DNA from: Limosilactobacillus antri DSM 16041
GTDB taxonomy: Bacteria; Bacillota; Bacilli; Lactobacillales; Lactobacillaceae
Direction of reading: 5' to 3'
NCBI RefSeq assembly: GCF_000160835.1
Contig: NZ_GG700734.1
Span: forward strand, 78,038 to 130,401
DNA length: 52,364 nt
The notes beneath the pieces were generated by a model. That model saw nothing but the letters and a program-made list of their open reading frames with translations. It was not told where the DNA came from and searched no databases. The translations under genes were made by a program, and so were the position numbers. Shown here one piece after another: positions 44,630 through 52,364 of this stretch. The stretch's first letter is position 1. Each line of letters opens with the position of its first letter.

Positions 44630-46210
44630 ATGATGTCACCAAAACAGCTTGCTGAAGCAGTGAATAAGCGGCGGACGTTCGCCATCATTTCGCACCCGGA
44701 CGCGGGGAAGACGACGATTACCGAGCAGCTCCTCCTTTTCGGGGGCGTAGTCCGGGAAGCCGGGACCGTTAAAGCCCGAAAGACCGGTAACTTTGCTAAG
44801 TCCGACTGGATGGAAATCGAAAAGAAGCGGGGGATTTCCGTCACTTCCTCCGTCATGCAGTTCGACTTCCAGGGCAAGCGGATCAACATCCTGGATACCC
44901 CAGGACACGAGGACTTCTCCGAGGATACCTACCGGACGCTGATGGCCGTCGATTCTGCGGTCATGGTCATTGATTCCGCCAAGGGGATTGAGCCCCAGAC
45001 CAAGAAGCTCTTCCAGATCTGTAAGATGCGGGGGATCCCGATCTTTACCTTTATGAACAAGTTTGACCGGGACGCCCGGGAACCGCTTGACCTCCTAAAC
45101 GAAGTCGAAGATGTTTTAGGGATTGAAACCTACCCGATGAACTGGCCAATTGGATCCGGTCACCAGTTCAAGGGAATCTACGACCGCTTTAACCACCGGG
45201 TCGCGTTGACCCACCCAGCCGACCCGGAAAAGCCGTACCTGCCACTGGATGAGGACGGTAACGTTCAGGGTGAGAACCCGCTGGCTGGTGACGGTGAGTG
45301 GCAGGACGCCCTAGACGGGATGGAACTCCTGGAAGTGGCTGGCAACGAACTCGACCGGGACAAGATTACCAAGGGTGACCAAACCCCGGTCTTCTTCGGC
45401 TCCGCGTTGACGAATTTTGGGGTGCGGACCTTCCTGGAGAACTACCTCCAGTTTGCACCCGCCCCGGGCGACCACAAGACCGAAGATGGCGAAGTCATTA
45501 AGCCGCTGGCACCAGAATTTTCCGGCTTCGTCTTTAAGATTCAGGCCAACATGAACCCGCGGCACCGGGACCGGATTGCCTTCGTGCGGATTTGCTCAGG
45601 GGAATTTGAACGGGGGATGGACGTTACCCTGGAACGGACCCAAAAGCCGCTCCGCCTGTCGAACGTCACCGAGTTTATGGCGGATACCCGGGAAAACGTG
45701 GAAAACGCGGTTGCCGGGGACATCATCGGCCTGTACGATACTGGAAACTTCCAGATTGGGGATTCGATTTACACCGGTAAGCAGGACATTAAGTTTGAGA
45801 AGCTACCGCAGTTTACACCGGAACTCTTCATGCGGGTTTCGGCCAAGAACGTGATGAAGCAGAAGTCCTTCCATAAGGGGATCAACCAGTTGGTCCAAGA
45901 GGGTGCGGTCCAGCTTTACCGCTCCTACGCGACCAACGACTATATCCTGGGGGCGGTCGGCCAGCTGCAGTTTGAAGTCTTCAAGTTCCGGATGAAGAAC
46001 GAGTACAACTCGGATGTCGTGATGGAACCAATGGGGAGTAAGACGGCGCGCTGGATCGACCCAGAACAGCTGGACGAGAAGATGTCGTCGTCACGGAACA
46101 TCCTGGTCAAGGACATCCACGACCAGCCGCTCTTCCTGTTTGAAAACCAATTTGCCGAAAACTGGTTCAAGCAGAAATATCCAGACGTGAAGCTGACGGC
46201 GAAATTGTAG
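44630..46210 (+). CDS. prfC: Peptide chain release factor 3
   Basis: Translational GTPase that recycles release factors RF1 and RF2 on the ribosome. 526 residues, normal length. G1 motif [15 protein letters not shown]2 region RGISVTSS, G3 [14 protein letters not shown] and G4 NKFDR are intact, and the RF3-type C-terminal domain runs to KLTAKL. CGAAAGGAAC precedes two adjacent ATG codons (44630 and 44633), and either may start it. It is a housekeeping gene unrelated to the surface locus, with higher G+C than both neighbours, and probably marks older chromosomal backbone between inserted surface genes. Confidence 0.97.
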   Translation: MMSPKQLAEAVNKRRTFAIISHPDAGKTTITEQLLLFGGVVREAGTVKARKTGNFAKSDWMEIEKKRGISVTSSVMQFDFQGKRINILDTPGHEDFSEDTYRTLMAVDSAVMVIDSAKGIEPQTKKLFQICKMRGIPIFTFMNKFDRDAREPLDLLNEVEDVLGIETYPMNWPIGSGHQFKGIYDRFNHRVALTHPADPEKPYLPLDEDGNVQGENPLAGDGEWQDALDGMELLEVAGNELDRDKITKGDQTPVFFGSALTNFGVRTFLENYLQFAPAPGDHKTEDGEVIKPLAPEFSGFVFKIQANMNPRHRDRIAFVRICSGEFERGMDVTLERTQKPLRLSNVTEFMADTRENVENAVAGDIIGLYDTGNFQIGDSIYTGKQDIKFEKLPQFTPELFMRVSAKNVMKQKSFHKGINQLVQEGAVQLYRSYATNDYILGAVGQLQFEVFKFRMKNEYNSDVVMEPMGSKTARWIDPEQLDEKMSSSRNILVKDIHDQPLFLFENQFAENWFKQKYPDVKLTAKL

Positions 46211-46343
46211 TATGGTTGCCGTAGTCTCTTCCTCGCTCGTTGACTGTTTTTACAGAGTGGGGAGAATATGGGGATTTACATTTATAATTTTTGCATATCG
46301 ACATTTTCTATATGCTGAGAAAACTATATTTGGGTGGTTAAAT

Positions 46344-47840
46344 GTGCTAAAGAAATCGATGAACTTTCTTGTTAATATTTTCTTTGTTCCGCTGCTGATA
46401 ATTGGTCTCTTAGGGGCGGCTGCTAATCTCCTTAACGACATGATTGGGGCTAGTAAATCAGGAATACTGGTATTAGACATTTTGCTAGTTAGTGTGCCAG
46501 TATTCTTAATTGCTTATAAAAGACAACTAAGAATACCGATTAATAAGAAGTTTTGTTGCTATGGACTGGCCTGTGTGATTGTCGCTTGGCAGGCTTACCT
46601 CGTAATCACTGTTGCTGGATTTAGTATTTGGGATCCGGGAAATATTTTGCTCAAAGCAATCAATAAAACACCATGGACTGGGACTAGTTATTTTTCAAGC
46701 AACCCCAACACCTTTTTATTATTATTAATTGAACACGGAATTTGGAAGGGACTCGGACAGCCAAGTATGCGAGTTTTAACCAGTTTGTTCGGACTACTAA
46801 GCTATGGTTTACTGGATGCCAGTCTGCTTACTCTCTATCACTTAGGGAAAAAATACCTGACTCAACGTGTGGGTAAAGTTGCACTGGGATTAGGAATTAT
46901 TTCACTGGGGGTAACTCCTTGGGCTGTGATTCCTTATAGTGACATTCCAGCTTTTGCGTTGACCGTTTTTTCTTTGGGAGCATTACTAGCATTTTTTAAT
47001 AGTAAATTAATCAGGAAAAGATACTTGTATGCCGTCTTGAGCGGACTCTTGCTGGGGGTGGACTACTTGATTAAGCCATCCTTAGTTGTAACTTACATTG
47101 CCTTTGCAATCATAGCTTTAGCAAGTGTAAACTGGCATAAATTTGATAAGCAAGTGCTAGGGGCACTTGGGGTACTGATAGTAATCCCGACTATTATGTT
47201 GTTAGGCTTTTCAGCATACCAACAACGCAATTCGTACGTGCGAATCGATCAGAGTCAGGCATTGCCGATGATGCACTTTGCTGCGATGGGGGCTACCGGT
47301 AATGGTGCTTATACTTATGCCGACGTTAAAAGAGACGAGGCAATTAAAAATCCTGATAAACGAAACGCTGTGGCCACTAAAGTGTGGAAACAGCGGGTTG
47401 CTAAAATGGGCTGGGCAGGCTATCAAAACTTTTTAATCAAAAAACAGGCAGCAAATATTTCTGATGGAACATTTGCGTGGGGCTGGGAAGCTGGAACGGG
47501 CTTTTTGAAGCCGTTCAGAAATCACCCAAGAAGCATCGGGCAACGTTTATTTTGCATTGATGGTGTAGCAAACTACAATAGTGCCGTTAAAATCTTAGTG
47601 CGCTTAGTTTGGCTGGGGACGTTATTGGCAGTGCTATTTGCTGTGAGTGACACCAGTTTTGTTGGTTTACTGGCCAAGTACGCGTTTGTTGGCTTTTGCT
47701 TATTCCTATTGTTGTTTGAAGGGGGCCGAAGCCGTTATGCTATTCAATTCTTGCCCTTTATTTTACTCCTGGCCGGGATCGGGATGCAGGAGCTAGCGCG
47801 AATATGCAGAGTGTTGCGTAATTCTAAGAGCAAGGATTAA
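46344..47840 (+). CDS. Polytopic membrane protein, probable GT-C-type glycosyltransferase
   Basis: A membrane protein of about 500 residues with ~12 hydrophobic segments. After an early segment, FSIWDPGNILLKAI places an Asp in the first large extracellular loop, followed by SSNPNTFLLLLIEH and later IPYSDIPAFAL, a pattern seen in lactobacillal GT-C-like proteins (possibly the TIGR03766 group; not verifiable here). The start is uncertain. An open frame runs from ATG 46212, one base after the prfC stop, but its first 44 codons look unlike a membrane-protein start. GTG 46344 or ATG 46359 fits better, though no strong ribosome site is visible. A+T-rich compared with prfC. Likely sugar decoration of the wall polymer (inference). 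Confidence 0.68.
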   Translation: MLKKSMNFLVNIFFVPLLIIGLLGAAANLLNDMIGASKSGILVLDILLVSVPVFLIAYKRQLRIPINKKFCCYGLACVIVAWQAYLVITVAGFSIWDPGNILLKAINKTPWTGTSYFSSNPNTFLLLLIEHGIWKGLGQPSMRVLTSLFGLLSYGLLDASLLTLYHLGKKYLTQRVGKVALGLGIISLGVTPWAVIPYSDIPAFALTVFSLGALLAFFNSKLIRKRYLYAVLSGLLLGVDYLIKPSLVVTYIAFAIIALASVNWHKFDKQVLGALGVLIVIPTIMLLGFSAYQQRNSYVRIDQSQALPMMHFAAMGATGNGAYTYADVKRDEAIKNPDKRNAVATKVWKQRVAKMGWAGYQNFLIKKQAANISDGTFAWGWEAGTGFLKPFRNHPRSIGQRLFCIDGVANYNSAVKILVRLVWLGTLLAVLFAVSDTSFVGLLAKYAFVGFCLFLLLFEGGRSRYAIQFLPFILLLAGIGMQELARICRVLRNSKSKD

Positions 47841-47925
47841 TACGGGGGATAGATGAGGCAAACGATGTTCGGCAGAGCAATTTCAAGTTTAGAATTGCCG
47901 GTGAAGAGATGAGGAGGAAGAGTAA

Positions 47926-48966
47926 GTGAAAAAGCGAATTGAATGGATTGATTGTGTCCGGGCAGTTGGAATGGTGTTAATCATTATCGGCCATACTTAC
48001 GCGGTCGGTTTTTGGCAAAATTTAGTGTATGCCATTAATGTACCGATTTTCTTTGTTCTATCAGGCTACCTAACACACCGGAAAACGATTCGTCAAACTG
48101 CTCTGGGCGGGGTCCGAACACTGTTGGTTCCCTATGGAGTGACGGCCCTGCTGATCTTTTTCTTATCGTTAGTCAGCCTCCACCGGCACGTTCCGGGAAT
48201 GATTACAACGGCGAACTGGAATCATTTCCTGATTGCTGCTTTATATGGGATTGGGACGCCGAGTAGCCAAACGATTTTTCACGGAACTGTGATACCAGCA
48301 ATTGGGGCGATTTGGTTCCTGCTGGCCATGTATTTTGGCAACATCATTTATCAACTCTTGCTTAACGCAACTCACGCGCTCAGTAGGGGGAAGGAAACGG
48401 CAGTGTTGGTCGGGGCTAGCCTAATTCTGGCAGTAGGCGCATTTATAGTAAGTGCGGTGATCCAGTTGCCCTGGTCACTGGGTCCGGCCCTACTGAGTAT
48501 TTCTTTCTATACTGCCGGCCACATTATTCGGGAGTACCGGATGATGGACCTAAATATGCGTAATGGTATCCTTGCCCTGGCTGGTCTACTGTTATGCTGC
48601 TGGTCGGCAATTAGGGGCCAGTTTTGGTTTAACACCGGCTATGCCACTGACCCACTGTTGAAAATGCTGGGGGCAATGGCTGGCAGCTATTTTCTGATGT
48701 ATCTTTTCAAAGGAATTGAAACGTGGATTTCTATGCGTGGCTTGGCTAAGTTGGGACGGTTAGCATTGATTACGCTGGCTTTTCACCTGGTTTGCCTGAG
48801 TGTTTTCACCGATACGGTGATTTTGGAGAACCACCTGGCTACGTGGGGCGTTACCCCTAATGGTGTGGGAATTATTTTGGACGTTTATCGGATCTTGCTG
48901 TGTGAACTGGCAACGATTATTCTCGCTAAATTTAAATTGGTACGGAAAGTGTTTGCAATTAGATAA
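47926..48966 (+). CDS. Acyltransferase family 3 membrane protein
   Basis: A 346-residue integral membrane acyltransferase of the OatA/WecH/ICMT-like acyltransferase-3 family, with about 10 membrane segments. The N-terminal signature RIEWIDCVRAVGMVLIIIGH contains the conserved catalytic His, and FFVLSGYL follows. Such enzymes O-acetylate (or otherwise acylate) polysaccharide or peptidoglycan sugars. The start is GTG, supported by GAGGAGGAAG 5 bases upstream. It has no extracytoplasmic SGNH domain. In this setting O-acetylation of the surface polysaccharide is the likeliest role. It lies 85 bases after the GT-C-like gene and 52 bases before the next, with no terminator seen, so these three may form an operon. 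Confidence 0.9.
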   Translation: MKKRIEWIDCVRAVGMVLIIIGHTYAVGFWQNLVYAINVPIFFVLSGYLTHRKTIRQTALGGVRTLLVPYGVTALLIFFLSLVSLHRHVPGMITTANWNHFLIAALYGIGTPSSQTIFHGTVIPAIGAIWFLLAMYFGNIIYQLLLNATHALSRGKETAVLVGASLILAVGAFIVSAVIQLPWSLGPALLSISFYTAGHIIREYRMMDLNMRNGILALAGLLLCCWSAIRGQFWFNTGYATDPLLKMLGAMAGSYFLMYLFKGIETWISMRGLAKLGRLALITLAFHLVCLSVFTDTVILENHLATWGVTPNGVGIILDVYRILLCELATIILAKFKLVRKVFAIR

Positions 48967-49018
48967 GCTTGTACTTGGGAATTAAAAAAACGTTAACGTG
49001 GACAATCCGGAGGAAAAA

Positions 49019-50743
49019 ATGAAGTTAGTTAAAAATGACCAGTGGAGTCATCTTCTTTACGCATTACTTTTTTTACTAATCACTATGGTCATGGTTTACC
49101 CGTTTATTCATACAGGTAAAATACAGGCAGTAGCTGATTGGGAGTTTCACGCTGCACGGGTAGAGCAGATTTACCGCAATCTTAGTTCTGGACACCTTTT
49201 TACTTTTATTGCTAGTTCGACCTTTCACCATACGGGCGTTGGCTCTTTTATGTTCTACCCAACGGTTTTTCTATACCCGTGGGCAGCAATGCGCCTTTTC
49301 GTTAAACCGGTTACCGCCTTTTACCTGTGGTACTTCTTAATTACGTACCTTGCGTTTTTAGTTGCCTTTTATAGCATGAATAAGTTTAAGCAGAACCGGC
49401 ACCTTGCGTTTATTTTTTCGCTTGTTTACGTTCTGAATACGTACCGTCTTTTCTTGGGCCAGTTTGTTTTTGGTGAATTTATCGCGGCCAGTTTTTTGCC
49501 ACTGGTATTTCTTGGCTTTTATCAGTTGTTTTTTGCCCCGACAAAGGCGGAAAATGTGCGCTGGATAACGCTAGCGGTTGGGATGACTTTATTAACTTAT
49601 TCGCATGTCCTTAGCGTCATTATTACGCTTGAAATTTTTGCCCTAGTGTTAGTTCTCACGTGTTGTGCTGGGAAGGCGGCACTGATTTTTGCTAAGTGGC
49701 AATCATTATTAAAAGCGGTTGGTCTGTGGGGAATTTTATCGCTGCCGATCATTTGCTTATTTATCAGTAATTATATTGGCAAAAAAGTTTCTGCAGCTAT
49801 ATCGGGAATTGCTATGGCGCTCGTTCCTAGTATGGCTGATCTAGTAACTAATTCATTGAATAACGGCCTTAATATTGGGATCGGGTTAGTATTGCTGGCG
49901 ACGGTTTTAGTCGGCTGGTATTTTGCCCGGGATAATCAAACAGATCTGGTTATTTACCTGTTGGGAATTGTGCTGTTTGTGGTGGCATCAGGCGTTTTTC
50001 CATGGGGGCTCCTTGGACATACACCACTGGGCGTAGTTCAATTGCCATATCGGTATCTCAGCTTTAGTTGTTTATTTTTAGCGGTAATTGCGGCTAAAGG
50101 AATTTTACTGCTTATTAATAGGCTTAGCTTTAATTGGCCACTAGCAGCGATATTATTACTATGTATTGGAGTTATAGGATTCCTGTCAGCGGAAAAGTCG
50201 CTGTTGCATGAGCTACGGACCGCGGCGCCATCCGTTATCAATGTCCCAAAAAAGGGAACAGAGGTTTTTCCAAAGGAAAACAAAATTTTGGATAATAACA
50301 ATTATGATAAACAGTTTCAGTACAGTGCTATCTATGGTGAAGCCGATTATTATCCTCGTAAGGCGCTCGATCATCGGGAAAGTATTATTAATCAGATTGC
50401 GTATGTTAATGGTCGGCCCCGCCATGTAAATGCTAGTGGGTCAGCAAATAAAATTAAGGCTGACTTTCAAGTTAGACAGCCACGGACTTCAATTAATTTG
50501 CCAGTCTTAGCGTACGAAGGAACCACGGTTCAGGTGAATGATAAAAAGGTGCCTAAATACGTCAGTGATCGGGGAACGGTGCTCTTGAAGAACCTTCAGC
50601 CGGGTAAAGCAAAGGTTGTGGTTGGCTTTAATCCGGGGATCGGCTTTTACGGCGCGGTGTTGGTATCATTGCTTGGCTGGTGCGGACTGGTGTATGCCTA
50701 TTGGCAGAGACGTTTTAAGGCGGCAAGGGATGATGAGCGGTAG
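49019..50743 (+). CDS. Polytopic membrane protein, YfhO/GT-C-like (copy B)
   Basis: A 574-residue paralogue of the protein at 42667. After the first membrane segment it has QAVADWEFHAARVEQIYRNL with the acidic/His loop residues. About 12 membrane segments follow, then an extracellular domain at roughly 405-545 and a final membrane segment. ATG 49019 is chosen because CCGGAGGAAA lies immediately before it; the upstream GTG 48998 precedes that site. Shared segments with copy A include NTYRLFLGQFVFGE and the late YR(Y)L membrane motif. Probable extracytoplasmic transferase for polymer decoration; donor unknown. Confidence 0.72.
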   Translation: MKLVKNDQWSHLLYALLFLLITMVMVYPFIHTGKIQAVADWEFHAARVEQIYRNLSSGHLFTFIASSTFHHTGVGSFMFYPTVFLYPWAAMRLFVKPVTAFYLWYFLITYLAFLVAFYSMNKFKQNRHLAFIFSLVYVLNTYRLFLGQFVFGEFIAASFLPLVFLGFYQLFFAPTKAENVRWITLAVGMTLLTYSHVLSVIITLEIFALVLVLTCCAGKAALIFAKWQSLLKAVGLWGILSLPIICLFISNYIGKKVSAAISGIAMALVPSMADLVTNSLNNGLNIGIGLVLLATVLVGWYFARDNQTDLVIYLLGIVLFVVASGVFPWGLLGHTPLGVVQLPYRYLSFSCLFLAVIAAKGILLLINRLSFNWPLAAILLLCIGVIGFLSAEKSLLHELRTAAPSVINVPKKGTEVFPKENKILDNNNYDKQFQYSAIYGEADYYPRKALDHRESIINQIAYVNGRPRHVNASGSANKIKADFQVRQPRTSINLPVLAYEGTTVQVNDKKVPKYVSDRGTVLLKNLQPGKAKVVVGFNPGIGFYGAVLVSLLGWCGLVYAYWQRRFKAARDDER

Positions 50744-50878
50744 TTGGTTTGTGGAGTAGCGGGGGTTAGTGGCCTGCTTCGGCCGTTGAGCAAATGGGCA
50801 ACAGGGAGCTCATCGGGGGAGAAACGAATACTCTTTTGTGTGGAAAGGCCTTCTTAGTATTTAGGGAGATGGTTAGGA

Positions 50879-51661
50879 ATGAAATTTGTTTACAGCATTT
50901 GTACGAATTTATGGCCACTTATTAAGTACACAATAATACCACTTATTACATTTTTCTGGGGATTTATTCGGTACTACGATGAACGTATGCAAAAAAATGC
51001 TATTCAAATTGAAAATGCGAGGCCATTAATTTCTGTAATTAGTTCGTCCGATTATTTTATTGATTTACATCGTGACTTTGAAAATAAGGTGGTCTTTGAT
51101 AATGAAGAGATGACAGAAAAAGTGTTATCGAGACAACTACCGTCTAGTGTCACGCAATTTACTGGATTTGGCCTTTTCAATAAAGGCGGCGGATACTTGA
51201 GAGATCTTAAAATGGTATTTAAGTATGGCAATAAAGAGGATTGTCTAGCATATCCAATATTAGATGTGCGTAAGTGCGTATTTCCGCTACCTGAAATTTT
51301 TAATAATGTTCTTAATAATAGCGCTATTCATGAGCAGCCTGCGCAATTGTTTATTTCAGGTACTACTTCAGCGGGTGAAAAAATGTATGGAGAAGTTAAG
51401 CTAATATTGAAGCGAGATAACGTGTTACCAATCTCAATGAAATGGATTTATGTGGAGAATAGGAGAAATAAGTATTTAAATAGCGAAGATTTTTGTGTGA
51501 AGTTTAAATCAAAAGGATTGGCAGGCTTGTTTCACCAAAATTCTTTTGTACGAAAATATGAAGGGATATTTAAAGACAAACAGTATACTGCTTCATTTGA
51601 AAATCAATTCAAGAGCCTTGGAGATCCTTATGATAAGCCTATTGAAGTAAGAATCAAATAG
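50879..51661 (+). CDS. Membrane-tethered protein of unknown function
   Basis: A 260-residue protein with one N-terminal hydrophobic segment (YTIIPLITFFWGFIRYYDERM) and a soluble remainder of ~220 residues with no motif I recognise. Strikingly A+T-rich compared with most of the window. TTAGGGAGAT lies upstream of the ATG. It stands alone between the decoration genes and an insertion sequence, a typical place for recently acquired DNA. It could be a phage-defence or stress accessory protein, but nothing in the sequence shows this. Confidence 0.65.
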   Translation: MKFVYSICTNLWPLIKYTIIPLITFFWGFIRYYDERMQKNAIQIENARPLISVISSSDYFIDLHRDFENKVVFDNEEMTEKVLSRQLPSSVTQFTGFGLFNKGGGYLRDLKMVFKYGNKEDCLAYPILDVRKCVFPLPEIFNNVLNNSAIHEQPAQLFISGTTSAGEKMYGEVKLILKRDNVLPISMKWIYVENRRNKYLNSEDFCVKFKSKGLAGLFHQNSFVRKYEGIFKDKQYTASFENQFKSLGDPYDKPIEVRIK

Positions 51662-51790
51662 ATACTTATCGTTAAGGAATATCGGTGGAATAACAGAGTT
51701 AATCTGTAAAGCATTTCGTGTCAAAACTCGGTAGGCTTTCTATATAGTTTGCTACAGAATCTTTTATAACGCCATTTGTAAAATTAAGTT

Positions 51791-51843
51791 AGAAAAATGG
51801 CTCTTCGTCAAGAAGTACTGATGAAAAAATTGAATAAGTTTTG
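51791..51843 (-). mobile_element. Probable end of an ISL3-type insertion sequence
   Basis: GGCTCTTCGTCAAG at 51799, shortly beyond the transposase stop, resembles the GGCTCTT-type terminal repeat of ISL3-family elements. The 8 bases before it, AGAAAAAT, would be the target duplication. The other end is outside the window, so the boundary is unconfirmed. Confidence 0.45.
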
Positions 51844-52364
51844 TTAAGCAGCTCGGGCCTGGACTTTGGCACGGGCTGTTTGCTTATTCTTCCAGTTAAT
51901 GGCAATGTATGTGTTAGGTAAAGCGAGGAGAATCCGGATTCTGAAATTGGCAAAGTTTCGGAACCCATAGGCAACCCGCTTGATGACCTTGATCTTATTG
52001 TTAGTTCCTTCAACGGGACCATTAGTGTAGCCCTCATACTTAAAGCTATGGAGAATCTCTTCTTTGTGCCGGCGCAATGTTCGCTGTGCCTTTTGTAGGG
52101 GGTGAGGAAGCACAGTCAGCTTGGTAGTAAGCAATTGGTTCAGTCGCGCCCGGCTTCGTTGACTAACTGCTAAGACAAGGTCCTGGTAGTAGCGGTAAGC
52201 CTGTTGGAGGTCCTCATCAAAGCTAAGGAGACGATGAATGACTTCGACATCAGTTAATTGGGCATAGCCAAAATTGGCCCGCCGCCAGTAGTTATCGTAT
52301 TTTAGCTCACTAGCTGGGGTTAGGATGAGCTTCCAGAAGTGTTTCAGCGCTCGCCATTGGTGAG
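51844..52364 (-). CDS. ISL3-family transposase, C-terminal part (cut by window edge)
   Basis: Reading the minus strand from the window end gives an uninterrupted frame of about 172 residues. It runs from HQWRALKHFWKL through WRRANFGYAQLTDVEV to the diagnostic GYTNGPVEGTNNKIKVIKR and FANFRIRILLALP near the end. The Glu in GPVEGTNN is the last acidic residue of the DDE catalytic triad. The N-terminal zinc-finger/helix-turn-helix part and the first two Asp residues lie outside the window. The visible part is intact, so the element may be active. Confidence 0.9.
   Translation of the reverse strand, partial: HQWRALKHFWKLILTPASELKYDNYWRRANFGYAQLTDVEVIHRLLSFDEDLQQAYRYYQDLVLAVSQRSRARLNQLLTTKLTVLPHPLQKAQRTLRRHKEEILHSFKYEGYTNGPVEGTNNKIKVIKRVAYGFRNFANFRIRILLALPNTYIAINWKNKQTARAKVQARAA

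Noticed and set aside
46212..46343. Extra 44-codon N-terminus for the membrane protein after prfC
   Set aside because: There is no ribosome site at 46212 other than the prfC end, and the segment is unlike the usual start of such proteins. It is kept only as an alternative start.
36358..50743. A Wzy polymerase among the membrane proteins
   Set aside because: The four candidates show an early acidic GT-C-type loop rather than a typical Wzy/O-antigen ligase arrangement. I could not support a polymerase call.
1..52364. CRISPR array or tRNA/rRNA genes
   Set aside because: No short regularly spaced direct repeats with unique spacers, and no cloverleaf or rRNA-like stretch, were seen. The periodicity in 3.5-35 kb is coding repeats.

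Overview
The window looks like a chromosomal cell-surface locus of a heterofermentative lactobacillus, most likely Limosilactobacillus or a close relative. The reasons are four secreted proteins with KxYKxGKxW-type signal peptides, a mucin-binding-like domain, a Lactobacillaceae-type rmlACBD operon, and ISL3 and Rpn-type mobile genes. This is inference from gene content; no species-level marker was identified.

Layout. 1-3.4 kb: a small lipoprotein, then glf (UDP-galactopyranose mutase) and a polysaccharide flippase. 3.4-28.9 kb: seven very large secreted proteins built from one repeat of about 110-125 residues centred on a G-W-H-A motif. They are interrupted by a GT4-GT2 glycosyltransferase pair (6.2-8.2 kb) and an unknown lipoprotein/membrane trio (17.1-19.2 kb). 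28.9-32.3 kb: rmlA-rmlC-rmlB-rmlD for dTDP-L-rhamnose. 32.4-35.3 kb: an eighth repeat protein, broken by a deletion. 35.4-37.6 kb, minus strand: an Rpn-family nuclease/transposase-like gene and an LCP (LytR-CpsA-Psr) ligase. 37.8-50.7 kb: a long LTA-synthase-like sulfatase-fold enzyme, four polytopic GT-C-like membrane proteins, an acyltransferase-3 protein, and the unrelated housekeeping gene prfC. 50.9-52.4 kb: an unknown membrane-tethered protein and the 3' part of an ISL3-type transposase.

The proposed system. The eight repeat proteins carry 43 recognisable GWHA repeats in total. The same repeat is joined to five different kinds of wall-cleaving domain: M23 (twice), C39-like, NlpC/P60, GH73 (twice) and GH25. 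In one protein it is joined instead to a coiled coil plus a mucin-binding-like domain. None has an LPxTG anchor. The genes around them make dTDP-rhamnose and UDP-galactofuranose, and assemble, flip, ligate and decorate a wall polysaccharide. One M23 protein sits directly downstream of the GT4-GT2 pair with no visible terminator. The simplest reading is that the repeat is a dedicated binding domain for the rhamnose/galactofuranose-type polysaccharide made here, giving a polysaccharide-plus-cognate-hydrolase locus. The binding role is inference. The repeats, fusions and gene order are read directly from the sequence.

Signs of turnover. Two of the eight repeat genes are broken by deletions inside their third repeat. 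One GH73 gene lies between inverted copies of a MITE-like element, which has a third copy at 40.8 kb. A promoter segment is duplicated on both sides of one GT-C gene. A priming glycosyltransferase and an obvious Wzy polymerase were not recognised, so the assembly pathway is probably completed outside the window.
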